Below are positions 54,387 to 62,460 of a stretch of 64,000 bases of DNA, piece by piece. The notes below the pieces were generated by a model. It ran no database searches and was not told the origin of the DNA. It worked only from the letters and a program-made list of their open reading frames with translations. Numbering within the stretch: position 1 is the first letter of the stretch; every line of letters begins with the position of its first letter. Position numbers and translations under genes: made by a program. Source of the DNA: Bacteroidaceae bacterium (GTDB lineage: Bacteria > Bacteroidota > Bacteroidia > Bacteroidales > Bacteroidaceae); the NCBI GenBank assembly GCA_017458585.1, contig JAFTAJ010000014.1, positions 1-64,000 of the forward strand. Reading direction: 5' to 3'.

Positions 54387-55568
54387 ATGAACGAGATCCA
54401 ATTAAAGTATGGGTGTAATCCCAATCAGAAGCCGTCACGCATTTTCATGCAGAGTGGCGAGCTGCCCGTTACGGTGCTCAATGGCCGTCCGGGGTATATC
54501 AATTTTCTTGACGCGCTCAACAGTTGGCAGCTTGTCAAGGAGCTGAAGGCAGCCACCGGTATGCCAGCCGCGGCGAGCTTCAAGCATGTCAGTCCTGCGG
54601 GTGCAGCCATCGGTTTGCCGCTGAGCGATGTGCTGAAGAAAATCTATTTTGTTGACGATATTGACTTTGAGCTCAGTTCGATAGCCTGCGCGTACGCCAG
54701 AGCCCGTGGTGCAGACCGCATGTCAAGCTATGGTGACTTCATTGCTCTGAGCGACACCTGCGACAAAGCTACAGCATTGTTGATTAAGCGTGAGGTGTCG
54801 GACGGAGTCATTGCCCCCTCCTATACCGAGGGTGCTCTTGAGATACTGCGCGACAAGCGTAAGGGAACTTACAACGTGATACAGATAGATCCGGCCTATG
54901 TTCCCGACCCCATAGAGCAGAAGCAGGTGTTTGGCATAACATTTGAGCAGGGGCGCAACGAGATAGACCTGACATCAGACAGCCTATTTGAGAATATACC
55001 CACCGCCAATAAGGAATTTCCCGAGTCTGCGCGTCGTGACCTCAAGATAGCCCTTATCACCCTCAAATATACTCAGAGCAACTCGGTGTGCTATGTCAAG
55101 GAGGGCCAGGCCATAGGTATAGGTGCCGGTCAGCAGAGCCGCATTCACTGCACACGCTTGGCAGGCAACAAGGCAGACATCTGGTGGCTACGCCAGCACC
55201 CGAAGGTGCTCAGCCTGCCGTGGATAGAGAAGATACGTCGTGCAGATCGCGACAATACTATCGATGTGTATATCTCGGACGACTACGATGATGTGCTTCG
55301 CGATGGCACCTGGCAGCAGTTCTTTACCACCCGTCCCGAGCCGCTGACCCGTGAGGAGAAGAAAGAATGGATAGCCAAGAACACAGGTGTGTGTCTGGGT
55401 TCGGACGCCTTCTTCCCCTTTGGCGATAATATTGAGCGTGCCCACAAGAGTGGGGTGCAGTATATTGCCCAGGCTGGCGGTAGTGTGCGTGACGACAATG
55501 TGATTGAGACCTGTGACAAGTACGGCATGGCTATGGCCTTCATAGGTATTCGCCTGTTCCACCATTAA
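54387..55568 (+). CDS. Phosphoribosylaminoimidazolecarboxamide formyltransferase, single-domain form
   Basis: 393 residues. LKYGCNPNQKPSRIF, ASFKHVSPAGAA (usually KHVNPCG), RIHCTRLAGNKADIW and SDAFFPFGDNIERAHKSGVQYIAQ define the AICAR transformylase fold; the IMP cyclohydrolase half of PurH is absent. Transfers a formyl group in purine synthesis. Its start follows a TTAGGAGTTAGGAATTAAC leader run. A second, complete purH elsewhere would be expected. Confidence 0.88.
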   Translation: MNEIQLKYGCNPNQKPSRIFMQSGELPVTVLNGRPGYINFLDALNSWQLVKELKAATGMPAAASFKHVSPAGAAIGLPLSDVLKKIYFVDDIDFELSSIACAYARARGADRMSSYGDFIALSDTCDKATALLIKREVSDGVIAPSYTEGALEILRDKRKGTYNVIQIDPAYVPDPIEQKQVFGITFEQGRNEIDLTSDSLFENIPTANKEFPESARRDLKIALITLKYTQSNSVCYVKEGQAIGIGAGQQSRIHCTRLAGNKADIWWLRQHPKVLSLPWIEKIRRADRDNTIDVYISDDYDDVLRDGTWQQFFTTRPEPLTREEKKEWIAKNTGVCLGSDAFFPFGDNIERAHKSGVQYIAQAGGSVRDDNVIETCDKYGMAMAFIGIRLFHH

Positions 55569-55598
55569 ACAATAACCGTTAAACAATAACCGTTAACC

Positions 55599-55799
55599 GT
55601 GCCTACTCAGGAAGAATTAAATCAGGCTATGCTTGGTGGCATCTCGTTTAGGAAAGCTCCCAAGAAACCTGCCGATGACACCGACAAGGTAAAGACAAAG
55701 GCCAAGAAGAAGGGCTACATTACTGGTGCCCATGGCTCAGGTGCAGCCAAGAAAAAAGCCAAGATACGCGAACGCAGAGCCAACAAGAGTAAGAGATAA
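55599..55799 (+). CDS. Small basic protein of unknown function
   Basis: 66 residues from GTG 55599. Very lysine/arginine-rich (KKKAKIRERRANKSKR at the end) with GISFRKAPKKP; likely nucleic-acid or ribosome associated. It follows the formyltransferase by 30 bases of CAATAACCGTTAAACAATAACC repeat. Length and charge make it a plausible gene but the family is not recognised. Confidence 0.55.
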   Translation: MPTQEELNQAMLGGISFRKAPKKPADDTDKVKTKAKKKGYITGAHGSGAAKKKAKIRERRANKSKR

Positions 55800-55814
55800 T
55801 TTTCTCATATTTTA

Positions 55815-55845
55815 TTGGAAGTCCCAATATTTTTTGTTAACTTTG
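55815..55845 (+). promoter_or_regulatory. Promoter of the oxidoreductase-DUF1080-Tat operon
   Basis: TTG (55815-55817), 20-base spacer, TAACTTTG (55838-55845). Followed by a 60-base leader to GTG 55915. Confidence 0.65.
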
Positions 55846-55914
55846 CCGAGAATTAAAAAGACAACTAGTTAACTGCGTTAACTGCGAAGAAAGAATACAA
55901 AAATATTATCCGTT

Positions 55915-57003
55915 GTGAAACTCTCTGCCGGTTTGATTGGTTTTGGACGCATGGGACGTTGTTATCTCGAGGCGTTGCAGCGTGACAGCCGTTATCGGGT
56001 AACTTATATATGCGATCCAGTTGAGGACTGCCGTACTTTAGCCAAGTCGTTGGTGCCAGATGCTATTGTGTGCGACAACGAAGAGGTGGTGTTCTCTGCC
56101 CCAGATGTGCAAGTAGTGATTATATGTGCGTTGGCTGACGTTCGTCCCGAACATATACGGCGTGCCTTGGACTCGGGGAAGCATGTGATAGCAGAGAAAC
56201 CGTTGGCTGACAGCGTAGAGCGCGAATGGCAGGTGGTGGCGATGGCTGAAGAGGCAGAACGTCGCGGCCTGTTTAGCACCGTGAACATGTATCTGTTGAA
56301 CTCGTGGTATTTCCACGAGATGCAGCGCATCGTGGCCAGCGGCGAGATTGGCGAGTTGGCTATCATGCGTATCTGTCATATGACTCCTGGCTTGGCACCT
56401 GGTGAAGGGCATGAAGCGGAGGGGCCGGCGTTCCACGATTGCGGAATGCATTATGTGGGACTGGGGCGCTTCCTTTCGCAAAGCGAATATAAGACATGGC
56501 ATGCACAGGGTATCAGGATGTGGTCGTGGAAAGACCCATGGTGGGTGCAGGTGCATGGCACGATGGAGAATGGTGTGGTGTTTGACATAACCCAGGGCTT
56601 TGTCTATGGTCAGATGTCGAAAGACCAGACGCACAACTCCTATGTGGAGCTGATTGGCACGCAAGGATTCTGCCATATGACGCATGACTTCAAGACCGCG
56701 GTGCTTGACCTGCGCGGTGTGAATACTACAGAGCGCATTGAACGTCCGCATGGCGGCAAGAATATAGAGGCCCTGCTTGCTCAGATGGCAGAGAGTATAG
56801 CTGCGGGCCAGCATCATGCTGATATGCCACGACTGCGTGACTCTGCTATCGCTTCGGAATACGCATGGCGCATGGTGGAAGATGCTCGGACGCATGAGTT
56901 GCCCGCCATTGGCACTCTGGATGAGCTTGAGCGCATACGTGAACGCCGTCGCCACATGACCGACGGATATGGACTGTTGCCGAAAAACAGGGAGAGGAGT
57001 TAG
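55915..57003 (+). CDS. Gfo/Idh/MocA-family oxidoreductase
   Basis: 362 residues from GTG 55915. NAD-binding GLIGFGRMGRCYLEAL, EKP in VIAEKPLADS, and FHDCGMHYVGLGRFL with the conserved His. No signal peptide, so cytoplasmic. First gene of a seven-gene run. It may oxidise or re-reduce a sugar C3 ketone in the proposed 3-keto-glycoside route. A tail of TTAGGAATTAGGAGG repeat separates it from the next gene by 62 bases. Confidence 0.85.
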   Translation: MKLSAGLIGFGRMGRCYLEALQRDSRYRVTYICDPVEDCRTLAKSLVPDAIVCDNEEVVFSAPDVQVVIICALADVRPEHIRRALDSGKHVIAEKPLADSVEREWQVVAMAEEAERRGLFSTVNMYLLNSWYFHEMQRIVASGEIGELAIMRICHMTPGLAPGEGHEAEGPAFHDCGMHYVGLGRFLSQSEYKTWHAQGIRMWSWKDPWWVQVHGTMENGVVFDITQGFVYGQMSKDQTHNSYVELIGTQGFCHMTHDFKTAVLDLRGVNTTERIERPHGGKNIEALLAQMAESIAAGQHHADMPRLRDSAIASEYAWRMVEDARTHELPAIGTLDELERIRERRRHMTDGYGLLPKNRERS

Positions 57004-57044
57004 GAATTAGGAGGTAGGAGTTAGGAATTAGGAGTTAGGAGTTA
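57000..57044 (+). repeat. Heptamer repeat run GTTAGGA/ATTAGGA
   Basis: TTAGGAATTAGGAGGTAGGA then GTTAGGAATTAGGAGTTAGGA, the intergenic form of the heptamer that is expanded in frame in addA. Here it lies between two genes of one operon, over the stop of the first. Confidence 0.8.
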
Positions 57045-57065
57045 TAATTTTAAATTTCATATATT

Positions 57066-58547
57066 ATGGCAAAAGTATCAAGAAGAGAATTCATCAAGAA
57101 GAGTTCAGCCGCTATGGCTGGCCTTATGGTTGCTCCCTACATCGTGCCTAATACGGTGCTTGGCTCCAGCTATGGGCACAAGGCTCCGAGTGACAAACTA
57201 AACATCCTCGGTGTAGGTGTTGGTGGACGTGGTGCCGCTGACATCGCTGAGATGGCTAAGACCGACAACATCATCGGTCTGTGTGACTGCGACTGGAAAT
57301 ATGCCAAGCATGTGCTTGACAGGTATCCCAACGCGAAGAAGTACACCGACTACCGCAAGATGTATGACGAGTTGCTGAAGTCGGCAGATGGTGTTATGGT
57401 GGCTACTGCTGACCATACTCACTGCATTATTGCTGCCGATGCTATGATGGCTGGCAAGCATGTGTATGTGGAGAAGCCGATGACGCTTTATGCATACGAG
57501 AGCCGTCTGCTCACCAAGCTTGCAGAGAAGTATAAGGTTGCTACCCAGCAAGGAAACCAGGGCGCTTCATCGTCAGGTACACGCAAGGCGATCAACTGGC
57601 TGTGGAATGGTGAGATTGGTGAGGTTACCAAGATAGAGGCTTTCACCAATCGTCCTATCTGGCCGCAGGGCATGGCAGCTCCGAAGGAGGCTCAGCCCAT
57701 CCCTTCGACGATGGACTGGAATGCATTTATCGGCCCAGCCAAGATGCGTCCGTATAACGAGGTCTATACCCCGTGGAACTTCCGCGGATGGTGGCCCTTT
57801 GGTTCTGGTGCTCTCGGCGATATGGCCAACCACATTCTGGCTGTAGCGTTCACGGGCTTGAAGCTTGGCACCCCAACCAGCATTATTGGCAGTTCGACTA
57901 TGTTGATGCCCGACTCATGCCCCTCGGCTCAGAAGGTGACCTATCGCTTCCCCGCTCGCGACAATATGCCTAAGCTGGGTCTCCCCGCATGTGAGCTGAC
58001 ATGGTACGACGGCGGTCTGCGCCCCAATATCCCGTTTGGCATGCCCGAAGGCAAGAAGTTTGACGAGAACGGTGTCTGCATATTTTATGGCACCAAGGAT
58101 ACTATGGTAGTAGGTACTTACGGCAACGAGCCGTTCCTCGTGAGCGGTCGTGAGCCTAAGGTGCCTGAGCTGTGCCGCATCGTTAAGGACAACAATCACC
58201 AGCAGGACTGGCTCCGTGCTTGCAAGGAGAGTGCTGACAGCCGCGTGCCGGCAAGTGCCGACTTTGCCGTGTCAGGTCCACTGAACGAGAATATCGTGAT
58301 GGGTGTGGCAGCAGTACGTCTGCAAGACCTGGGTCAGTGGCTTGACTGGGATGGTGCCAAGATGCGCTTCACCAATATTCCTGCAGGTGCTCAGATACAT
58401 GTGTCTAACGCCATCGAGTTTGAGATTCACGACGGCCATCCGTCATTCGACGCTGCTGACAAGACGCTGATTGATGCTAACGAATATGCCGCACGCCTCA
58501 TCAAGCCTGTTTACGAGAATGGCTATAAGTTGCCTGAGCTACCGTAA
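57066..58547 (+). CDS. Exported Gfo/Idh/MocA oxidoreductase with twin-arginine signal
   Basis: 493 residues. Twin-arginine motif SRREFIKKSSAAMAGLMVAP (5-24) followed by AP-rich end, so it is exported folded, with its nicotinamide cofactor already bound, by the TatAC system encoded four genes downstream. Rossmann GVGVGGRGAADIAEM, EKP in YVEKPMTLYA, and WPFGSGALGDMANHIL with the conserved His. Resembles the Gfo/Idh proteins of Bacteroides clusters that oxidise C3 of glycosides. No lipobox. Confidence 0.88.
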   Translation: MAKVSRREFIKKSSAAMAGLMVAPYIVPNTVLGSSYGHKAPSDKLNILGVGVGGRGAADIAEMAKTDNIIGLCDCDWKYAKHVLDRYPNAKKYTDYRKMYDELLKSADGVMVATADHTHCIIAADAMMAGKHVYVEKPMTLYAYESRLLTKLAEKYKVATQQGNQGASSSGTRKAINWLWNGEIGEVTKIEAFTNRPIWPQGMAAPKEAQPIPSTMDWNAFIGPAKMRPYNEVYTPWNFRGWWPFGSGALGDMANHILAVAFTGLKLGTPTSIIGSSTMLMPDSCPSAQKVTYRFPARDNMPKLGLPACELTWYDGGLRPNIPFGMPEGKKFDENGVCIFYGTKDTMVVGTYGNEPFLVSGREPKVPELCRIVKDNNHQQDWLRACKESADSRVPASADFAVSGPLNENIVMGVAAVRLQDLGQWLDWDGAKMRFTNIPAGAQIHVSNAIEFEIHDGHPSFDAADKTLIDANEYAARLIKPVYENGYKLPELP

Positions 58548-58575
58548 GGCATTATTGATTAAAAGAAAGATTAGT

Positions 58576-59400
58576 ATGAAAAAGATATTATTCTTGATTA
58601 GTTTTGCAGCCATTGCTACATGCGTTCCTGCGCAGAAGGGTACTGCCCCAAAGACTGTGACCATCGTTTGCTCACAGGGCTTCCAAGGGCCCGAGTTGTG
58701 GGATCGCCACGAGTTGCCTATTGACAAGAACGGCTTTATCACCATCTTCGACGGCCAGACTTTTGCAGGCTGGCGTGGCTATGGTAAGAGTTACATGCCA
58801 TCCAAGTGGAAGGTGCAAGACGGCGCTATCTTCTTTGACAGCAAGGCAAAGGGAGAAGGCGGCGATATCATCTTTGCGCATAAGTTTAAGAACTTCGAGC
58901 TGGAGATGGAGTGGAAGATTTCCGAAGGTGGAAACTCTGGCATCTTCTATCTGGCACAGGAAGTGGCTAACAATAGCCAACCGAAGGGTGGCCTGGAGCC
59001 GATATACATTTCTGCTCCTGAGTGCCAGGTGCTGGACAACGAGAGGCACCCCGACGCCAAGCTTGGCGTTGACGGCAATCGCCAATCGACTTCACTCTAT
59101 GACATGATACCCGCCAAGCCGCAGAATGCTAAGCCTGCGGGACAATGGAATAAGGTACGCATACGCGTGAAGGACGGACATGTGCAGCATTTCCAGAATG
59201 GAGTGGAGGTGCTCAGCTACGACTTGTGGACTCCCGAGTGGACGGAGTTGCTGCAAAAAAGCAAGTTCAGCGAGAAGAACTGGCCTGTGGCCTTCGACCT
59301 GCTCAACGAATGTGGTGGTCCCAATCGTGAGGGATTGATAGGTATGCAAGACCACGGTGATGACGTGTGGTATCGTAATATTAAAGTCAAAGAATTATAA
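58576..59400 (+). CDS. DUF1080 (3-keto-disaccharide hydrolase family) protein
   Basis: 274 residues from ATG 58576; the open frame upstream overlaps the previous gene and lacks a signal. Sec signal KKILFLISFAAIATCVPAQ. DUF1080 fold: FITIFDGQTFAGWRGYG, GGDIIFAHKFKNFELEMEWKIS, GGNSGIFYLAQE and the late QDHGDDVWYRNIKVKEL. This concanavalin-like family cleaves or rearranges glycosides that carry a 3-keto group. Probably periplasmic. Paired with a second, 60-65 percent similar-looking copy. Confidence 0.87.
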   Translation: MKKILFLISFAAIATCVPAQKGTAPKTVTIVCSQGFQGPELWDRHELPIDKNGFITIFDGQTFAGWRGYGKSYMPSKWKVQDGAIFFDSKAKGEGGDIIFAHKFKNFELEMEWKISEGGNSGIFYLAQEVANNSQPKGGLEPIYISAPECQVLDNERHPDAKLGVDGNRQSTSLYDMIPAKPQNAKPAGQWNKVRIRVKDGHVQHFQNGVEVLSYDLWTPEWTELLQKSKFSEKNWPVAFDLLNECGGPNREGLIGMQDHGDDVWYRNIKVKEL

Positions 59401-59412
59401 GAAAATATCATT

Positions 59413-60276
59413 ATGAAAAAATCGATTATTGTTTTTGTCCTTGGTTTAGCTGTCGGCTTTGGTGCCAAATGGCTGTTGGATGTCTGCTGCAAGGACTCTT
59501 GCAAGGCAGAGGGTGAAGCAACAGAGAGTCTTGTGGCAATGGTGGCCGATGGACCGAACATTGACATCGCATCGCTGCCTGTGGATGACGAAGGTTTCAT
59601 TACTCTCTTCGACGGTAAGACGCTCAATGGTTGGCGTGGTTACGGTATGGAAGTGCCGCCCACCAGCTGGGAAGTAGCTGATGGCGCTATCCACCTCAAG
59701 GGCTCTGGCACTGGCGAAGCACAGGCAGAGGGCGGTGGCGATCTTATCTTCGCTCATAAGTTCCAGAACTTCGAGTTGCAACTTGAGTACAAAATCTCGG
59801 AGGGCGGTAATAGTGGTATCTTCTATCTCGCCCAAGAGGTGAAGGATGCCGAGGGTAAGGAATACCTGCCTATCTGGCAGTCGTCCAGCGAGTTCCAGGT
59901 GCTTGACAATGCCAAGCATCCCGACGCCCAGTTGGGTGTGGATGGCAACAGGCAGTCGTCGTCGCTATACGACATGATTCCTGCCAAGCCGCAGAACTCC
60001 AAACCGGCCGGCGAGTGGAACCAGGCCAAGATTATGGTGTATAAAGGCACTGTGATACATGGCCAGAACGGCACCAATGTGCTGGAGTATCATCTGTGGA
60101 CACCGAAGTGGACTCAGATGCTGCAGGATAGCAAGTTCCGCGAGGGCGGTGACTTCCCCTATGCGTTTGGTCTGCTCAACAATATGGGCGGTGACAACCA
60201 TGAGGGTTATATCGGTCTCCAGGATCATGGCGACGATGTGTGGTATCGCAATATCCGCATAAAGATAATGGAATAA
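59413..60276 (+). CDS. DUF1080 (3-keto-disaccharide hydrolase family) protein, second copy
   Basis: 287 residues. N-terminal membrane-anchor-like segment (KKSIIVFVLGLAVGFGAKWLL) with CCKDSC, so it may stay membrane bound. FITLFDGKTLNGWRGYG, GGDLIFAHKFQNFELQLEYKIS, GGNSGIFYLAQEVK and GLQDHGDDVWYRNIRIKIM align position by position with the previous gene, so the two are tandem duplicates that have diverged. Gap 12 bases. Two copies may handle different anomers or substrates; not shown. Confidence 0.87.
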   Translation: MKKSIIVFVLGLAVGFGAKWLLDVCCKDSCKAEGEATESLVAMVADGPNIDIASLPVDDEGFITLFDGKTLNGWRGYGMEVPPTSWEVADGAIHLKGSGTGEAQAEGGGDLIFAHKFQNFELQLEYKISEGGNSGIFYLAQEVKDAEGKEYLPIWQSSSEFQVLDNAKHPDAQLGVDGNRQSSSLYDMIPAKPQNSKPAGEWNQAKIMVYKGTVIHGQNGTNVLEYHLWTPKWTQMLQDSKFREGGDFPYAFGLLNNMGGDNHEGYIGLQDHGDDVWYRNIRIKIME

Positions 60277-60280
60277 AAAG

Positions 60281-60320
60281 ACTCTCCCCCAGCCCCTCTC
60301 TTGTAGCGAGGGGGGCGGTT
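60281..60320. repeat. SSPxR-type palindromic element, intergenic copy
   Basis: ACTCTCCCCCAGCCCCTCTC then TTGTAGCGAGGGGGGCGGTT. An intergenic relative of the G/C-rich palindrome found in frame in four genes; another copy starts 52 bases later inside the next gene. Confidence 0.6.
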
Positions 60321-60324
60321 ACTA

Positions 60325-61278
60325 ATGCCAATATATAAAATGAATACCATACGCAACCATCGTTCCTATATACTCTCCTCCCTTCATGGGAGGGGTAAGG
60401 GGGTGGGTCTTCTGCTCCTCTTGTTGCTGACAGTGTCAGTTTCCGCCAAGCCCAAGAAGGAGATGGCGCTGCAACTCTATTCCATTCGCGAGGTGATAGG
60501 CTCCGCCGAGAAGTATGCCAAGAATCACGAAGAGGTTTTTCGCAAGCTGTATTCGTGGGGCTACACAGCCGTGGAGGCAGCCAACTATGATCAGGGCAAT
60601 GGCACGTTCTATGGTGTAACACCCCAGCAGTTTCGTGCCGACTGCGAGGCAGCCGGACTGAAATGTCTCAGCAGCCATGCCACACGTGGACTGAACAAGG
60701 ATGAGTTGAACAGCCACGACTTCACCGAGGCATTGCAGTGGTGGGACAAGGCCATTGCCGACCACAAGGCTGCAGGCATGGAGTATATCGTCACGCCGGG
60801 GTGGGGGACACCTAAGACTCTGGAAGAGGCACAGACGCTATGCGACTATGCCAACGCCATCGGCCAGAAGTGTCGTGCCGCAGGTATTAAGTATGGCTAC
60901 CACACTCACTCTCATGAGTTTCAGAAGGTGGAAGGCACACCGTGGGTTGACTACATGATGCAGCACATTGACGCTGACAACATGTTCTGGCAGATGGACA
61001 CCTATTGGTGCGTCATGGCTCAGCAGTCGCCCGTGCAGTACTTCAAGCGCTACCCTGGTCGCTTCACCATGCTCCACATTAAGGATCTCTACGAGCTTGG
61101 GCAGAGTGGTATGCTTGGCTTTGAGGCCATTTTCGACAATGCTGCTACAGCTGGACTGAAGGACTATGTGGTAGAGATGGAGGGCACCGACGGCACCATA
61201 GACATAATGGAGGGTGTACGTCGTTGCGCGGTATTCCTCAACAAGTGCAAGTCTGTTAAGAAAAGCTACAACAAGTAA
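60325..61278 (+). CDS. Sugar phosphate isomerase/epimerase-like TIM-barrel protein
   Basis: 317 residues. TIM-barrel family of xylose-isomerase-like enzymes: LQLYSIREVIG, YTAVEAANYDQG, SSHATRGLN, YGYHTHSHEFQ, FWQMDTYWCVMA and YVVEMEGTDG with metal-binding Glu/His/Asp at strand ends. Signal peptide GVGLLLLLLLTVSVSA, whose n-region (SSLHGRGKGVGL) is encoded by the G/C-rich palindrome. ATG 60325 or 60340 could start it. In the proposed route it would act on a keto-sugar product outside the cytoplasm. Confidence 0.82.
   Translation: MPIYKMNTIRNHRSYILSSLHGRGKGVGLLLLLLLTVSVSAKPKKEMALQLYSIREVIGSAEKYAKNHEEVFRKLYSWGYTAVEAANYDQGNGTFYGVTPQQFRADCEAAGLKCLSSHATRGLNKDELNSHDFTEALQWWDKAIADHKAAGMEYIVTPGWGTPKTLEEAQTLCDYANAIGQKCRAAGIKYGYHTHSHEFQKVEGTPWVDYMMQHIDADNMFWQMDTYWCVMAQQSPVQYFKRYPGRFTMLHIKDLYELGQSGMLGFEAIFDNAATAGLKDYVVEMEGTDGTIDIMEGVRRCAVFLNKCKSVKKSYNK
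60372..60410 (+). repeat. SSPxR-type palindromic element, in-frame copy 4
   Basis: ACTCTCCTCCCTTCATGGGA then GGGGTAAGGGGGTGGGTCT. Codes for SSLHGRGKGVG just before the hydrophobic core of the signal peptide. Confidence 0.65.
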
Positions 61279-61357
61279 AGCACTTCTAATATAAAACATC
61301 TAACATATTTCTAATTTCTAATTTCTAATTTCTTTAACATCTTACATCTAACATAAA

Positions 61358-61576
61358 ATGCTAATCCATCCATTATTCATCGGTACGACCGAACTGATAA
61401 TTATCGCCTGTCTGGCCTTGCTGCTCTTTGGTGGCAAGAAACTGCCGGAACTGATGAAGGGACTCGGACAGGGAGTCCAGAGTTTCAAGAAGGGCATGAA
61501 AGAGCCGTTGGAGGATAAAGAGCAAAAGTCAACTGACAACGGACAACAGGCAAAAGATGCGGAGGCAGAGAAATAA
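61358..61576 (+). CDS. tatA: Sec-independent translocase subunit TatA
   Basis: 72 residues. Short N-terminal membrane helix [23 protein letters not shown], then an amphipathic helix ([17 protein letters not shown]) and a charged tail. Forms the pore-like assembly of the twin-arginine system. The tatC start lies inside it (20-base overlap). A leader of TTTCTAATTTCTAATTTCT-type repeat precedes it. No tatB is seen, normal for Bacteroidetes. Confidence 0.93.
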   Translation: MLIHPLFIGTTELIIIACLALLLFGGKKLPELMKGLGQGVQSFKKGMKEPLEDKEQKSTDNGQQAKDAEAEK

Positions 61577-62375
61577 CACTCTCGCTGACCGCGGTCTCCT
61601 TTCGTTTGGCGGACACCTCGATGTGTTGCGCCAGATGCTTTTTCGTATCATCGCAGTAGCAGGTGTGCTTGCTGCGGTGGTATTTTGTTTTAAGGAGCAG
61701 ACATGGCGCATCTTGCTGGCTCCGAGCGAGTGGGACTTTTGCACCTATCGCTGGCTGGAGGCGATAATGCAGGCGGTGGGCATAGATTTCCATTTTCAGG
61801 AATTCCATGTCAGCATGATAGCCACTGAGCTCTCCTCCCAGTTTATGACGCACATCACCACAGCCTGCTACCTTGGCCTGCTGGGCGCCTCGCCCTACAT
61901 AGTCTATGAGTTGTTTCGGTTCATTTCGCCAGCACTGTATGAGAATGAGCGCAAATACTCGGTGCGCGTGACGGTGATGGTGTATGTGTTGTTTATCATC
62001 GGCGTGCTGATAACCTACTTCGTGCTGTTTCCCATTTCTTTCCGCTTCTTAGGCACGTACAGTGTGTCGCCGAAGATAGTTAGCAATATCACGCTCGACT
62101 CTTACATCTCCACCTTCACCGTCCTCACCCTGCTGATGGGTGTAGTCTTCCAACTGCCCGTGATAGCTTGGTTTCTTGGCAAGATGGGCGTCGTCACGGC
62201 CTCCGCTTTGGCGCGTTACCGTCGCCATGCCTTCATTATCATTGCCCTCGTGGCTGCCATAATTACGCCTCCCGATGTGATGACGCTTATTCTCGTCACC
62301 ATTCCCCTTTATCTGCTCTACGAGGTCAGTATCCGTATACTGCGGCTTCAAAAGAAGCGTCGTGTAGAATCATAG
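61557..62375 (+). CDS. tatC: Sec-independent translocase subunit TatC
   Basis: 272 residues, six predicted membrane helices. [20 protein letters not shown] corresponds to the conserved SFxxHLxELRxR start, with Asp in place of Glu; [19 protein letters not shown] is the FxxPxL region. Recognises the twin-arginine signal. Being in the same run as an exported Gfo/Idh enzyme with such a signal suggests a dedicated or at least co-expressed substrate. Confidence 0.93.
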   Translation: MRRQRNNTLADRGLLSFGGHLDVLRQMLFRIIAVAGVLAAVVFCFKEQTWRILLAPSEWDFCTYRWLEAIMQAVGIDFHFQEFHVSMIATELSSQFMTHITTACYLGLLGASPYIVYELFRFISPALYENERKYSVRVTVMVYVLFIIGVLITYFVLFPISFRFLGTYSVSPKIVSNITLDSYISTFTVLTLLMGVVFQLPVIAWFLGKMGVVTASALARYRRHAFIIIALVAAIITPPDVMTLILVTIPLYLLYEVSIRILRLQKKRRVES

Positions 62376-62460
62376 AGCCATTGCGTGGATACGAGATGTG
62401 GCTTTGGCACACTTTATGCATACCAAGATTATTGAAAATCGAACATAAAATACATTTGTT

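Noticed and set aside
62451-62458. TACATTTG as the htpG promoter
   Set aside because: It would place the start site after the ATG at 62461, and no -33 element sits at the right distance.
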